A stretch of DNA of 64,000 bases from an uncultured Eggerthellaceae bacterium (lineage in GTDB: Bacteria > Actinomycetota > Coriobacteriia > Coriobacteriales > Eggerthellaceae). Numbering within the stretch: position 1 is the stretch's first letter; each line of letters starts with the position of its first letter. Below are positions 50,407 to 58,457 of the stretch, piece by piece. The stretch spans positions 77,675 through 141,674 of the forward strand of contig CAJUSL010000001.1 in the NCBI GenBank assembly GCA_910589135.1, in the 5' to 3' direction. The notes under the pieces are model-generated. The model searched no databases and was not told the DNA's origin. It saw only the letters and a list, made by a program, of their open reading frames with translations. The translations under genes were made by a program, and so were the position numbers.

Positions 50407-50940
50407 CTATCCCCTTGAGCGCAAGCCACCCCCTGTGCGCCTTCCCTGCAGGCAGTAGGGAAGGATGGCGCGGTAGTCCTCGACGAGCTGCTCGAGCGAC
50501 TTCGCCGCGTTCGCAGGGCTGGTCGACGGAAGGCGCGTGCACGCCAGGTGCGTCTGCACCTCGCAGTGTTTCGTGTAGAGCTCGGCCGCCTTCGCGCCGG
50601 TGCAGAACACGGCCTCGATGGGAGCGCGTGCAAACAGGCTGCCGATGTCGTTCGGCACGCAGTCGGCTATGGAGCCGTCGCTTGCGCCTTCGATGGTGCA
50701 TTCCGCCAGCACGTCCCACAGCGCGATGCCGTGTCGCAGCGCCAGGTCGCGCTTCTCGTCGTTGGTGACGGGAAGCTTCTCGTCGAACAGCGCGGCCATC
50801 ACCTTCCAGAAGCGGTTCTGCGGGTGCCCGTAATAGAAGCCGGTCTCGCGCGACTTGGGCGAAGGCATCGTACCCAGCATCAGCACGCGCGACCGTTCGT
50901 CGAACACGGGGCTAATGGTGTGGCGCACCTTGTTGGCCAT
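50407..50940 (-). CDS. DNA-deoxyinosine glycosylase-like protein (uracil-DNA glycosylase superfamily)
   Basis: A 177-residue protein with a uracil-DNA glycosylase fold. The conserved motif near the N-terminus is VLMLGTMPSPKSRETGFYYG followed by HPQNRFWKV, the form seen in bacterial hypoxanthine/deoxyinosine glycosylases. The second motif region is RLPSTSPAN near the C-terminus. It would remove deaminated purines from DNA. The ATG at 50940 is 13 bases after GGAGG; a TTG three codons earlier is closer to that site and also possible. The last residues (GRRTGGGLRSRG) are a basic tail. It is followed by no partner gene. Confidence 0.82.
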   Translation of the reverse strand: MANKVRHTISPVFDERSRVLMLGTMPSPKSRETGFYYGHPQNRFWKVMAALFDEKLPVTNDEKRDLALRHGIALWDVLAECTIEGASDGSIADCVPNDIGSLFARAPIEAVFCTGAKAAELYTKHCEVQTHLACTRLPSTSPANAAKSLEQLVEDYRAILPYCLQGRRTGGGLRSRG

Positions 50941-50983
50941 GCTGCTCAACGCCCCTCCGTTCCTGCCATGCCTACATGATGCA

Positions 50984-51589
50984 TCAGTCTAGCGTTTCGA
51001 GCGCGGCGACGATGGCCGAGTCGAGCGCAGGCTGCACGAGGCTCCAGTCGTGGCCGTTGCGCTTCGCTGCCTTGGCTGCAGCGAGGCAGCCGCTTATCCT
51101 GAAGATGTTGAGATAGCGCAGCTGCAGCATTTCGACGGTGGTGTCAGGGTGGCGCCTTCTGATGCTTAGCATGAGCTCGTCGAGGTTGCGGTCGACGACG
51201 CGCTCGATCAGCCTTTCCGCGATGGAATTGTCCTCAAGAAGCGGCTGGTAGGGGTTTCGCGACGCATAGAAGTGGCAGAACGGCATGCCGCGCCATTCGC
51301 GTGCCGACCTGGGCGCGCGCCTTGCTCCCGAGCACGACTCGCACATCTCTAGCGGCACGTCGCCCATCTCGTCGGTCATGTCGTCCAGGATTTCGTCCAG
51401 CACGTCGGCCAGGCTGCCGTAATGCTGGTAGAACGTGGCGCGCGTGAGGCCGGAGGTGCGGCAGATTTCGCTTACGGTGAGGTCGGCGAACCGCCTCTCC
51501 TTCAGGGCCGAAAGCAAGCATGACTTGATGGCCCTCTCGGTCGCAATCGATCGCTTGTCCTTCTTGCGCGGCTTGGTCGTCTTTTCCAT
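50984..51589 (-). CDS. TetR-family regulator
   Basis: A 201-residue regulator. The N-terminus is basic (MEKTTKPRKKDKRSIATERA) and is followed by the TetR helix-turn-helix (LTVSEICRTSGLTRATFYQH, then YGSLADVLDEIL). The C-terminal ligand domain is all-helical and contains a CESCSGARR stretch of unknown meaning. A good promoter lies 105-132 bp upstream on the minus strand, with a partly symmetric GTATG...CATAC that could be its operator. It is divergent from the DUF262 pair, which it may control. Confidence 0.9.
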   Translation of the reverse strand: MEKTTKPRKKDKRSIATERAIKSCLLSALKERRFADLTVSEICRTSGLTRATFYQHYGSLADVLDEILDDMTDEMGDVPLEMCESCSGARRAPRSAREWRGMPFCHFYASRNPYQPLLEDNSIAERLIERVVDRNLDELMLSIRRRHPDTTVEMLQLRYLNIFRISGCLAAAKAAKRNGHDWSLVQPALDSAIVAALETLD

Positions 51590-51693
51590 GGCATGCCTTC
51601 TCGAAGTTGCTTACATGTTTTCGCGATGTGTATGCGAAACGCGCTGCCGGAGCAGAGCCGGCTTGCTTTTCGCTTTCCTCGTGGTATGTTCGC

Positions 51694-51721
51694 ATTATAG
51701 AAGTTCCATACAGGCTGTAAA
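51694..51721 (-). promoter_or_regulatory. promoter of the TetR gene with overlapping inverted repeat
   Basis: On the minus strand TTTACA (complement of 51716-51721) and TATAAT (complement of 51694-51699) are 16 bp apart. GTATG / CATAC arms at 51683-51687 and 51706-51710 flank the -10, a likely operator for autoregulation. Confidence 0.6.
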
Positions 51722-51836
51722 GAAATTGCAAAACGAGAAGGGCATCGTGTGGGCATGAAGCCAGGGGCGGCGTTGGGTCGCATCCAGCGTCGCACGTCGT
51801 CGGCGATGTCGCGAGGGTGCAGAACGGAGGCGCATC

Positions 51837-52949
51837 ATGGAAGTCGGACAGTCTTCCCTGTTGGATTTGCTGGCGAAGCAGGACACGCGATTCGCCATTC
51901 CTGCATATCAGCGCAGGTATGCTTGGCAGCAGCGGCAGTGCGAGGAGCTGTGGCTTGACGTCCTTCGGGCGGGGCGGCGCAACGAGCGTCACTTCTCGGG
52001 GACGATCCTGTACCAGGAGGAGCCTGGCGAGAAGGGCGTCCGCTGCCTTTCCATCGTCGACGGGCAGCAGCGCATGACCACCGTCATGCTGATGCTCGTC
52101 GCGTTGCGCAATCACCTCGCAGAGCATCCTGGCGCACTCGGCGGCTTGACTGCCGAACAGGTCGACCGCACCTTCCTTGTGGCGGACGCCGGCGGCATCC
52201 GCAGTGCTGGGCAGGGCGATGCCGATGCCGGGTGCAACGTTCCCAAGCTGCGGCTTTCCCGGCTCGACGCCGCGTCGATGGCAAAGGCAGTTGCGGGCGC
52301 GGCGCCTGACGACATTCCGTCGCGCAACCTCTCGTGCAACCTCGCGTACTTCGAGTCGTTGATGCAGGAAGACGGTTTCGATCCCGCCGTGTTCGAGCGC
52401 GGGCTGAAGAACCTGAACGTCGTCATGGCGCAAGCCGATGCAGAAGACGATGCGCAGGCGGTGTTCGAGAGCCTGAACTCGAAGGGGCTGAAGCTCAACA
52501 TCGGCGACATGGTGAGAAACTACCTGCTGGCAAGCGAGGACCATGCCGAGCAGACGAGGCTCTACATCGAGTACTGGACGATGATCGAGGGCGCCTTCGA
52601 TCCCGATCCCGGCTCGCTCAAGCTGGACACGATGATCAAGGCATGGCTGTCGGTGCGTTTCACGAAGGTGCGCGCCCGCACGCCCGAGGACGTCTATTCC
52701 GCATTCAAGCGGTACTACGACGATGAGTACGCGGGCGAACTGGAGCCGGTGCTCAGCGAGCTGCGCTCATTCGCGATGGTGTGGGCGGAAAACTACCGCT
52801 ATCACGCCGTGAAGAAGTTCCGCTCCATGCCGTGGGCGAAGAACGGGGCGCAGACGCTGACGTCCGGTTACGAGCTGAAGAAGGCCGACAACGAGGAATA
52901 CGCCGAGCGCGTTCGCCAGGAGCTGCGCGCCATGGGCCGCGAGCTGTAG
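51837..52949 (+). CDS. DUF262 (GmrS-like) protein 1, no nuclease domain
   Basis: A 370-residue protein. The DUF262 hallmarks are IPAYQRRYAWQQRQCEELWL at 21-40 and IVDGQQRMTTVMLML at 73-87; the DGQQR loop is the conserved catalytic or nucleotide-binding element of the ParB-like fold. A second conserved stretch is AQAVFESLNSKGLKLNIGD, then MVRNYLLASE. The C-terminus does not show the HNH pattern of DUF1524 that usually completes GmrSD and SspE type proteins; it ends as a helical region. GGAGGCGCATC precedes the ATG. It is followed 11 bases later by a second DUF262 gene. DUF262 proteins belong to type IV restriction and other anti-phage systems; a defence role here is inference. Confidence 0.83.
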   Translation: MEVGQSSLLDLLAKQDTRFAIPAYQRRYAWQQRQCEELWLDVLRAGRRNERHFSGTILYQEEPGEKGVRCLSIVDGQQRMTTVMLMLVALRNHLAEHPGALGGLTAEQVDRTFLVADAGGIRSAGQGDADAGCNVPKLRLSRLDAASMAKAVAGAAPDDIPSRNLSCNLAYFESLMQEDGFDPAVFERGLKNLNVVMAQADAEDDAQAVFESLNSKGLKLNIGDMVRNYLLASEDHAEQTRLYIEYWTMIEGAFDPDPGSLKLDTMIKAWLSVRFTKVRARTPEDVYSAFKRYYDDEYAGELEPVLSELRSFAMVWAENYRYHAVKKFRSMPWAKNGAQTLTSGYELKKADNEEYAERVRQELRAMGREL

Positions 52950-52960
52950 GAGGGGTTGTC

Positions 52961-54046
52961 ATGCAGGTGAGGCAGACGAGGCTGGTCGATTTCCTGGGGG
53001 AGCCGGACGTGCAACTCGTCGTGCCGGTGTACCAGCGGGTGTACTCGTGGACGCGCCCGCAGCTGCGTGCGCTTTGGGAAGACGTGATGGAAGCCGGGCG
53101 GCTGGACAGGCCGCACTTCATGGGCATGGTCTTCTTCGCGGAGGAACGGTCGCATCATGCGGGCGTCAGGCAGCTCGACCTGATCGACGGCCAGCAGCGC
53201 ATGACGACCATGACGCTGCTCATGTGCGCCGTGCGGACCTACCTGTCGCGCACGGGAGCGACGCTGGACGGCTTGGACGCAGACGGCGTGGCGCGGAAGT
53301 TCCTGAAGCTGGACGTCGGCGGCGACAGCGAGGACGGCGGCGAGGGTGCCGATGAGGGCGTCGGCGACGGCAGCCGGGACGGCGCGGCGTGCAAGCTGGT
53401 GCTTTCGCGCGCCGATGCGCCGACGCTGCGCTGGATCGAAGGCATGGGGATGCGGCCGGCTACCGACGAGGAGTATTCGAAGCTGGTGGTGGAGGCGTAC
53501 GAGTGGTTCGTGGCGCGGATGGATGCGGAAGGGTTCGACTTCGCGACGTTCGCCCGGGGCATCGCGCACCTTTATATAGTGGAGGTGATGATGGGGCCGA
53601 GCGACCGCAGGCAGACCGTGTTCGAGTCGCTCAACGCGAAGGGGCTTCCGCTGTCCACCCCGGATTTGGTGCGCAACTTCCTGCTGATGCGCTCGGAGTT
53701 CGACGACAGGTCGTACCTCTACGACACGTATTGGGCGAAGGTCGAGGACGCGTTCTCGACGGATGCCGACGACCGCTATCTGGCGCACGCCATCCGCATT
53801 TGGACGGGGTCGGGCGCTGCCATCAAGGACGACCGCGGCATCTTCGATGCGTTCAAGGCGTCGTTTTCCGGGAAAGACCGGGACGAGCTCGAGCGCCGCA
53901 CGGCCGGACTCGCGGCGTACTGCATCGACTTTCACGAGAAGGTGCTCGCAGGCGACGAGGCGACCATCGAGGCGTGCCGCGAATGGGAGGAAGGCCGCGG
54001 AAAGGCCGAACGTCTTCGCAACAATCGGCGCATCTTCGGCGACTAG
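52961..54046 (+). CDS. DUF262 (GmrS-like) protein 2, no nuclease domain
   Basis: A 361-residue homologue of the preceding protein with VPVYQRVYSWTRPQLRALWE at 21-40, LIDGQQRMTTMTLLM at 74-88 and TVFESLNAKGLPLSTPDLVR. An acidic Gly-rich insert (GGDSEDGGEGADEGVGDGS, about 113-131) is absent from its partner. Again no HNH-type C-terminus is visible. The start is an ATG after TAGGAGGGGTTGTC, so the pair is co-translated. The stop touches a large palindrome that fills the gap to the convergent peptidase gene. Two full-length but divergent DUF262 proteins in tandem suggest a heteromeric unit; the function is unproven. Confidence 0.83.
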   Translation: MQVRQTRLVDFLGEPDVQLVVPVYQRVYSWTRPQLRALWEDVMEAGRLDRPHFMGMVFFAEERSHHAGVRQLDLIDGQQRMTTMTLLMCAVRTYLSRTGATLDGLDADGVARKFLKLDVGGDSEDGGEGADEGVGDGSRDGAACKLVLSRADAPTLRWIEGMGMRPATDEEYSKLVVEAYEWFVARMDAEGFDFATFARGIAHLYIVEVMMGPSDRRQTVFESLNAKGLPLSTPDLVRNFLLMRSEFDDRSYLYDTYWAKVEDAFSTDADDRYLAHAIRIWTGSGAAIKDDRGIFDAFKASFSGKDRDELERRTAGLAAYCIDFHEKVLAGDEATIEACREWEEGRGKAERLRNNRRIFGD

Positions 54047-54196
54047 GGGGGACGTTCGTATTCGACGCACGGGCCCGGACGTCCTCGGGCAACTCCTCGC
54101 TTCGGAATTCCGCGATGTTGTATATCACGGAATTCCTCGCTCCGGGGGTTTACCGCTCGAACGCCCGGGTCCGTGTGTCGAAAGCGAACGCCCCCG
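54046..54196. repeat. large imperfect palindrome filling a convergent gap
   Basis: The whole gap folds back on itself. Outer arms GGGGG...CGTTCG-N2-TTCGAC match the reverse complement of GTCGAA-N2-CGAACGCCCCC; a middle part has CACGG-CCCGG matches; the inner arms GGAATTCCGCGAT / ATCACGGAATTCC (one mismatch) enclose GTTGTAT. It begins at the DUF262 stop and ends six bases before the peptidase stop. It may act as a bidirectional terminator or be a mobile hairpin. The 19-bp piece TGTGTCGAAAGCGAACGCC (54174-54192) recurs at 62245. Confidence 0.8.
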
Positions 54197-54201
54197 TCGC
54201 G

Positions 54202-56271
54202 CTAGCGCAAACGCACGCGCTCGTAGACCTGCCCGGTCTTCGACATCGACGTGGTGCTGGTGAACACCTTGGCGAGCGCGTTGCCGAAGGCGACGTCCAG
54301 CTGCTCCGGCGTGGTGCCCGACGTACTGGCATGCCACTCGGCGTATTCGTCGACCGACATCCATTCGCCGTCGGGCAGGCAGACGAACGACTCGCCCGGG
54401 TTCGACACCACGCGCGACATGCTCGACGGCTGCATGCCCTCCACCGTGTCCAGGTACGACAGCTCGAGGTTCAGATAGCTGTCCTCGTCCAGGGCGCCGT
54501 CGGCCTGGCGGTCGGTGGTGCCTACGTGCTCGGCGACGATGAAGCGCTGCCCCTTCGCCAGCAGCACGGGCTGGTCCAGGTCGATGGTGTGGAAGCCGGC
54601 GTGCTCGAAGGTGACGCTTTGGTGCGACACGGAATCGGCGGCGGCGAAGAGGTCCGCGGCCGACATGCCGTCGGTGAGCAGCCGGTTCGGCAGCGTGTAG
54701 AACACCACGTCTACCTTGTCGTTCTCCTGGAAGGTTTGCGCGCTGACGGCCTCCACCAGCTCGAGGTCCTTCGCCTCGTAGAGGTTCGCCACCCACACCT
54801 CGCCGCTGTACACGGCCGGTTTCGAGTACTCCGCCGAGCCCAGGTAGTCGTATTGGTACACGTTCTCGAAGTCCTCGTCGACGGGCGTGACCTCGAACGC
54901 CACCGGGTTGCTGATGGAGTGGTCGTAGTACGACAGCCAGAAGAAGCCGCTGGCCTCGGAGCCGGGAGCGCCCGGCGTGGTGGGCAGCCCGCTTGCCGAA
55001 TCGGCAGGCAGGCCCCAGTGCGTGGCGTCGCCGGCGTTGCCTTCCGCGTTATACAGGGCGTCGCTGCCCCAATTGTTCTTGCAAAGCCACGCGCCGTTGG
55101 CGGGGGGCCGGCCGCTTGCCGTGCCGGCGAAGTTGTCGGCGCTGTAGTTGTCGTCCCACCCGACGATGGTCACGGCATGGTTGCATGCGATGGCGTCGGC
55201 GCCGTCGTATTGGCTCCACGTGCTGTAGGTGAAGTGGTCGCTGGGCTGCGCCTCGAGGAAGTTGCCGGTGGCGACTTCGACGGGCAGCGCAGCGTCGGCT
55301 TCCAGGGCGATGGCCACGCCGCCGATTTCCACGAGCGCGTCCTTGATGGCCTGCGTGGCGTCGGCGTTATAACCTTGATAGCTGGAGAGCCCGGTAGAGT
55401 AGTCGATTTCAAGCACGGCGGGCGCGTCCATCTTGCGGATGCCGCTCACCACCCAGCCAAGGTCGGTGTTCGTTCGCATGCTCTCGTCGACCGACCAGTC
55501 CTTGGTGCGCGCGTCGTCGGCGGCGCCTGCGCGCGTGCCGGTGCTGTACCAAAACGGCGAACCGTCGTAGCCGTTGTAGCGATAGGGCACCGCCGATTCG
55601 GCCACGAGGCTTTGGCGGGCGACCAGCTGCGATTCGATCATGTCGAAGTTGCCCTCGGCCAGCTGCGTCGCATAGTTGCCGGGGTCGACCAGGTAGAACC
55701 CTTCGCCGGCTTGCGTGCCGCCGCTTTGTTCGGACTGCACCTCGTGAACCAGCCAGGCGATGGCGCGCTCGGAGATGTCGATGGTGTCGTTGAGCGCCAG
55801 CAGGCGGGGCTGCGACATGTCGACCTCGGCGGCCTGCGAGGCAAGCTCTTCGGCTGCGGCGGCCGACGCCGACGACATGGGCTCGCCGCCGCGCTTCTTC
55901 TTGCCGGACGATTCGGCGTTGGCGTTTGCGCTCGCGCTGGACGATTGCGCCTTCTTCACCTGCTCCTCTGCCCGCTGTGCGGCCCGTGCGGCCTCCTCGG
56001 CTGCTTCGGCGTCTTTTGCCGCCTGCTCTTCCAGGTCGGCTGTTTCCTTCAGGATGGAGCTTTCCACAGCGGCCACCACGGCGAACGACCAGCAGTCGCC
56101 CCACGGGCTCTGCAGCTTGACGGGGGTGATGTAGTTGGCGTTGGTCAGGTAGTAGGAAAGCGGCAGAACCGCATCGTCGGACGCGAACGCCTGGTGCGGC
56201 CCCGGCGCGGCGGCGCCGGGCGACTCAAGCAGCCCTGGAGCCGCAAGCGCGCCCGACGCGGCCACGCACAC
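54202..56271 (-). CDS. secreted C1 (papain-like) cysteine peptidase
   Basis: A protein of about 690 residues. Numbered from the GTG at 56271, Gln54 and Cys60 lie in QSPWGDCWSFAVV, His365 in CNHAVTIVGWDDNY and Asn399 in AWLCKNNWGS, the full papain active site. A long Ala/Glu/Lys-rich helical insert (about 75-150, probably coiled coil) follows the catalytic Cys. The C-terminal 250 residues form a beta-rich region (VWVANLYEAKDLELVEAVSA), like the lectin-type domain of bacterial C1 peptidases. The start is a problem: the GTG cuts into the hydrophobic core of a signal peptide whose reading continues upstream (SKAAHALTCALLSVCVAASG), yet no ATG, GTG or TTG is in frame there. An ATG in another frame nearby suggests a frameshift or a rare start codon. 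It probably acts at the cell surface. Confidence 0.82.
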   Translation of the reverse strand: MCVAASGALAAPGLLESPGAAAPGPHQAFASDDAVLPLSYYLTNANYITPVKLQSPWGDCWSFAVVAAVESSILKETADLEEQAAKDAEAAEEAARAAQRAEEQVKKAQSSSASANANAESSGKKKRGGEPMSSASAAAAEELASQAAEVDMSQPRLLALNDTIDISERAIAWLVHEVQSEQSGGTQAGEGFYLVDPGNYATQLAEGNFDMIESQLVARQSLVAESAVPYRYNGYDGSPFWYSTGTRAGAADDARTKDWSVDESMRTNTDLGWVVSGIRKMDAPAVLEIDYSTGLSSYQGYNADATQAIKDALVEIGGVAIALEADAALPVEVATGNFLEAQPSDHFTYSTWSQYDGADAIACNHAVTIVGWDDNYSADNFAGTASGRPPANGAWLCKNNWGSDALYNAEGNAGDATHWGLPADSASGLPTTPGAPGSEASGFFWLSYYDHSISNPVAFEVTPVDEDFENVYQYDYLGSAEYSKPAVYSGEVWVANLYEAKDLELVEAVSAQTFQENDKVDVVFYTLPNRLLTDGMSAADLFAAADSVSHQSVTFEHAGFHTIDLDQPVLLAKGQRFIVAEHVGTTDRQADGALDEDSYLNLELSYLDTVEGMQPSSMSRVVSNPGESFVCLPDGEWMSVDEYAEWHASTSGTTPEQLDVAFGNALAKVFTSTTSMSKTGQVYERVRLR

Positions 56272-56387
56272 GGAAAGCAGCGCGCACGTCAGCGCATGGG
56301 CGGCTTTGCTCGCGACATCGTGCGAACGCCGCCCGCCGTGGCGGTGCGCGAAAGCGTATTTCGAGCGCTCTGCTATCGCTGCTTGAG

Positions 56388-56864
56388 CTACTTGACGACC
56401 AGGACGGGCTTGTTCGCCTTCTGCAGCACGGAGAACGCGACCGAGCCGAGCATGCCGCGGACGACGCCCATGCCGCGATGGCCCATCACGATGCAGTCGA
56501 AGTCCATGTCGGACGCGTAGGCGACGATGGTGTCGTGCGGCGACCCGTTGACGATGACGACGCTGATGTCGTCGGCGGCGCCGTCGCCCACGACGGCCGA
56601 GAGCTCCTCGCGGATGCGGGCCGCTACCTCGCCTTCGGCCTCGTCGCCGATTTCGGAAATGGCGTTCATGTCAAGCGAGTCGCCGAGCACGCCCGACATG
56701 CGCGACGCGATCTTGAAGGTTTCGGCGTTGTAGTCGTGCCATTCGACCACCTTGAGAACGGTGATGCTCGCGCCCTCGACGCCGTCCACGAGCTGAAGGG
56801 CGTTCTGCAGGGCGTGCTTGGAGGTCTCGGAGTCGTCGAAAGGAACCAGAATCTTCTTGTACAT
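56388..56864 (-). CDS. universal stress protein, UspA family
   Basis: A 158-residue cytoplasmic protein. It begins MYKKILVPFDDSETSKHALQ and ends with the ATP-binding pattern G-2x-G-9x-G-S, seen here as MGHRGMGVVRGMLGSVAFSV, with NKPVLVVK as the last strand. GGAGG stands seven bases before the ATG. It is a single-domain Usp of the nucleotide-binding subgroup and is read just before the peptidase gene on the same strand. Its conditions of use cannot be inferred from sequence. Confidence 0.94.
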   Translation of the reverse strand: MYKKILVPFDDSETSKHALQNALQLVDGVEGASITVLKVVEWHDYNAETFKIASRMSGVLGDSLDMNAISEIGDEAEGEVAARIREELSAVVGDGAADDISVVIVNGSPHDTIVAYASDMDFDCIVMGHRGMGVVRGMLGSVAFSVLQKANKPVLVVK

Positions 56865-57008
56865 GAGCTTACCTCCGGCGGTCGTTCGTACCAGACGGGG
56901 CCTGCTTGCAGGCGTTTGCCCCGATTTTCACATTTCCCCACTATATCCTAAAATAGAGGGCTGAGTTGGAATGCAACCGAGTTGATGCTAATCAGTTGAG
57001 GACGCTGA

Positions 57009-58340
57009 ATGGGACTGCTATCCAAGTTCGAAAACAAGATGGAAGACGGGATCGAAGGGGCTGCCGGAGCGCTTGGACGGTCGAGCCTTTCCCCGGTGCA
57101 GATCACCAAGAAGGCCGAGAAGCAGATGCGTCGCGAGAAGATCGTCGGCGCGGGCAAGCAGTACGCGCCCACCCTGTACACGGTGCTCGTCAGTACCGAG
57201 GACGATTCCAAGCTGTTCAAGTATTACCCCACGCTGGCCGGCGAGACCGAGACGTACCTGCTCGCGAAGGCTCGCGAGATGGGCTATGTGATGGACGGGC
57301 AGCCGCTCGTGCGCTTCCTGTCCGACCCGCAGCTGAAGAAGGGCAAGTTCGAAGTGGTTGCCGAAATGGTGGCCGCGTCCATCATCGACCAGCTGCGCGA
57401 CGACGAGATGAGGCGCTACGGGCTTCCCACGGGCGCGGGGCGCAAGCGCGTTGCCCCCGTCCAGCGCGAGCGCAACCTGCAGCCCAGCATGCAGCCGCTT
57501 CCGCACCTTGCCCAAGACGTCGACGAGTACGGGGAGCCGGTGGGTGGCTTTGACGCGGCCGGCATGAATGCGGCGGCCATGGCGGGCGGCCAGGGTTACG
57601 GCGGCGCGTACGACGGGGCGCAGGTCTATGGCGGAAACGACCCGCGTAGACAGTCGATTCAGCGGCATCCCATGTCTGCCAACGACATGGGCGTGCCCAG
57701 CGTTTTGGGCTCGCAGGTATCGGAAGTGCAGCAGGAGTCGCGCATGCCGCGCGGCGTCAGCGCAGGTTCCGAGCGGCGTGCAGGGTCGCGGCGCGGCTCG
57801 GTGCGTCCCGACCAGCTTTTGGATGATTTGCAGATGGCCCAGCAGGTGGGGGCGTCGATTGCGGCCGAGGCGGCGCTTGCGGGCGCAGATGGTCGCGCGG
57901 GCGCGCCCGTGGTCGAAGTGCCGGCGCTTTCCGCCGACTTCCCGGGAGGCCAGGCGGCCGACGCGGGCGGTCGCGGCTCGGGCGTCGACGCGCTGTTCGG
58001 CGACGTCGGGTCTGCTTCCGCTGCCGGCGTCGACGGGCGCATCGGCATGCCGCCGAGCGTGTTCCTCTACGACGAGGCGCGCGACCGCGCCTACGCCCTG
58101 ACGGGCGACCGGCAGAACATCGGGCGCGAGTCGGCCAACGAGATCGTGGTCCCCGACATCAACATCTCCCGCGTCCATGCGGAGATTCACATGCAGCCGA
58201 ACGGGCAGTGGGTCATTTCCGACCTGGGGTCCACCAACGGCTTGTACGTCAACGGGCAGAAGGTGCAGAGCGCCCAGCTCAAGGATGCCGACATGATCAC
58301 CATCGGCACGTCGACGCTGGAGTTCCAGCTTCTGGGCTAG
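57009..58340 (+). CDS. fhaA: DUF3662 and FHA domain protein (FhaA type)
   Basis: A 443-residue protein. Residues 1-120 are DUF3662 (MGLLSKFENKMEDGIEGAAG, then KKAEKQMRREKIVGAGKQYA), the middle is a long Gly/Gln/Ser/Arg-rich linker, and residues of about 350-443 form an FHA domain with NIGRESANEIVVPDINISRV, HAEIHMQPNGQW and LGSTNGLYVNGQKV. FHA domains bind phosphothreonine; FhaA of other actinobacteria links Ser/Thr kinases to cell-wall synthesis. The usual fhaB, pstP and pknB neighbours are not here. Instead a MurT-GatD fusion follows on the same strand, which also concerns cell wall precursors. TTGAGGAC lies before the ATG. Confidence 0.92.
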   Translation: MGLLSKFENKMEDGIEGAAGALGRSSLSPVQITKKAEKQMRREKIVGAGKQYAPTLYTVLVSTEDDSKLFKYYPTLAGETETYLLAKAREMGYVMDGQPLVRFLSDPQLKKGKFEVVAEMVAASIIDQLRDDEMRRYGLPTGAGRKRVAPVQRERNLQPSMQPLPHLAQDVDEYGEPVGGFDAAGMNAAAMAGGQGYGGAYDGAQVYGGNDPRRQSIQRHPMSANDMGVPSVLGSQVSEVQQESRMPRGVSAGSERRAGSRRGSVRPDQLLDDLQMAQQVGASIAAEAALAGADGRAGAPVVEVPALSADFPGGQAADAGGRGSGVDALFGDVGSASAAGVDGRIGMPPSVFLYDEARDRAYALTGDRQNIGRESANEIVVPDINISRVHAEIHMQPNGQWVISDLGSTNGLYVNGQKVQSAQLKDADMITIGTSTLEFQLLG

Positions 58341-58457
58341 CGGCGGCCGTGCAGTCGGTAGGCTGCCGGCGGTTGCATGCCGGGCGTTTGCCGCGCACCG
58401 CCTGCCGTTTGCGACAATGTCATCCATGCGAATGAGACGAGGTGCTGCTTTATCGGA

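Noticed and set aside
51837..54046. Calling the DUF262 pair a GmrSD type IV restriction system
   Set aside because: The DUF1524 HNH nuclease half is not visible in either protein, so cleavage of modified DNA cannot be claimed.
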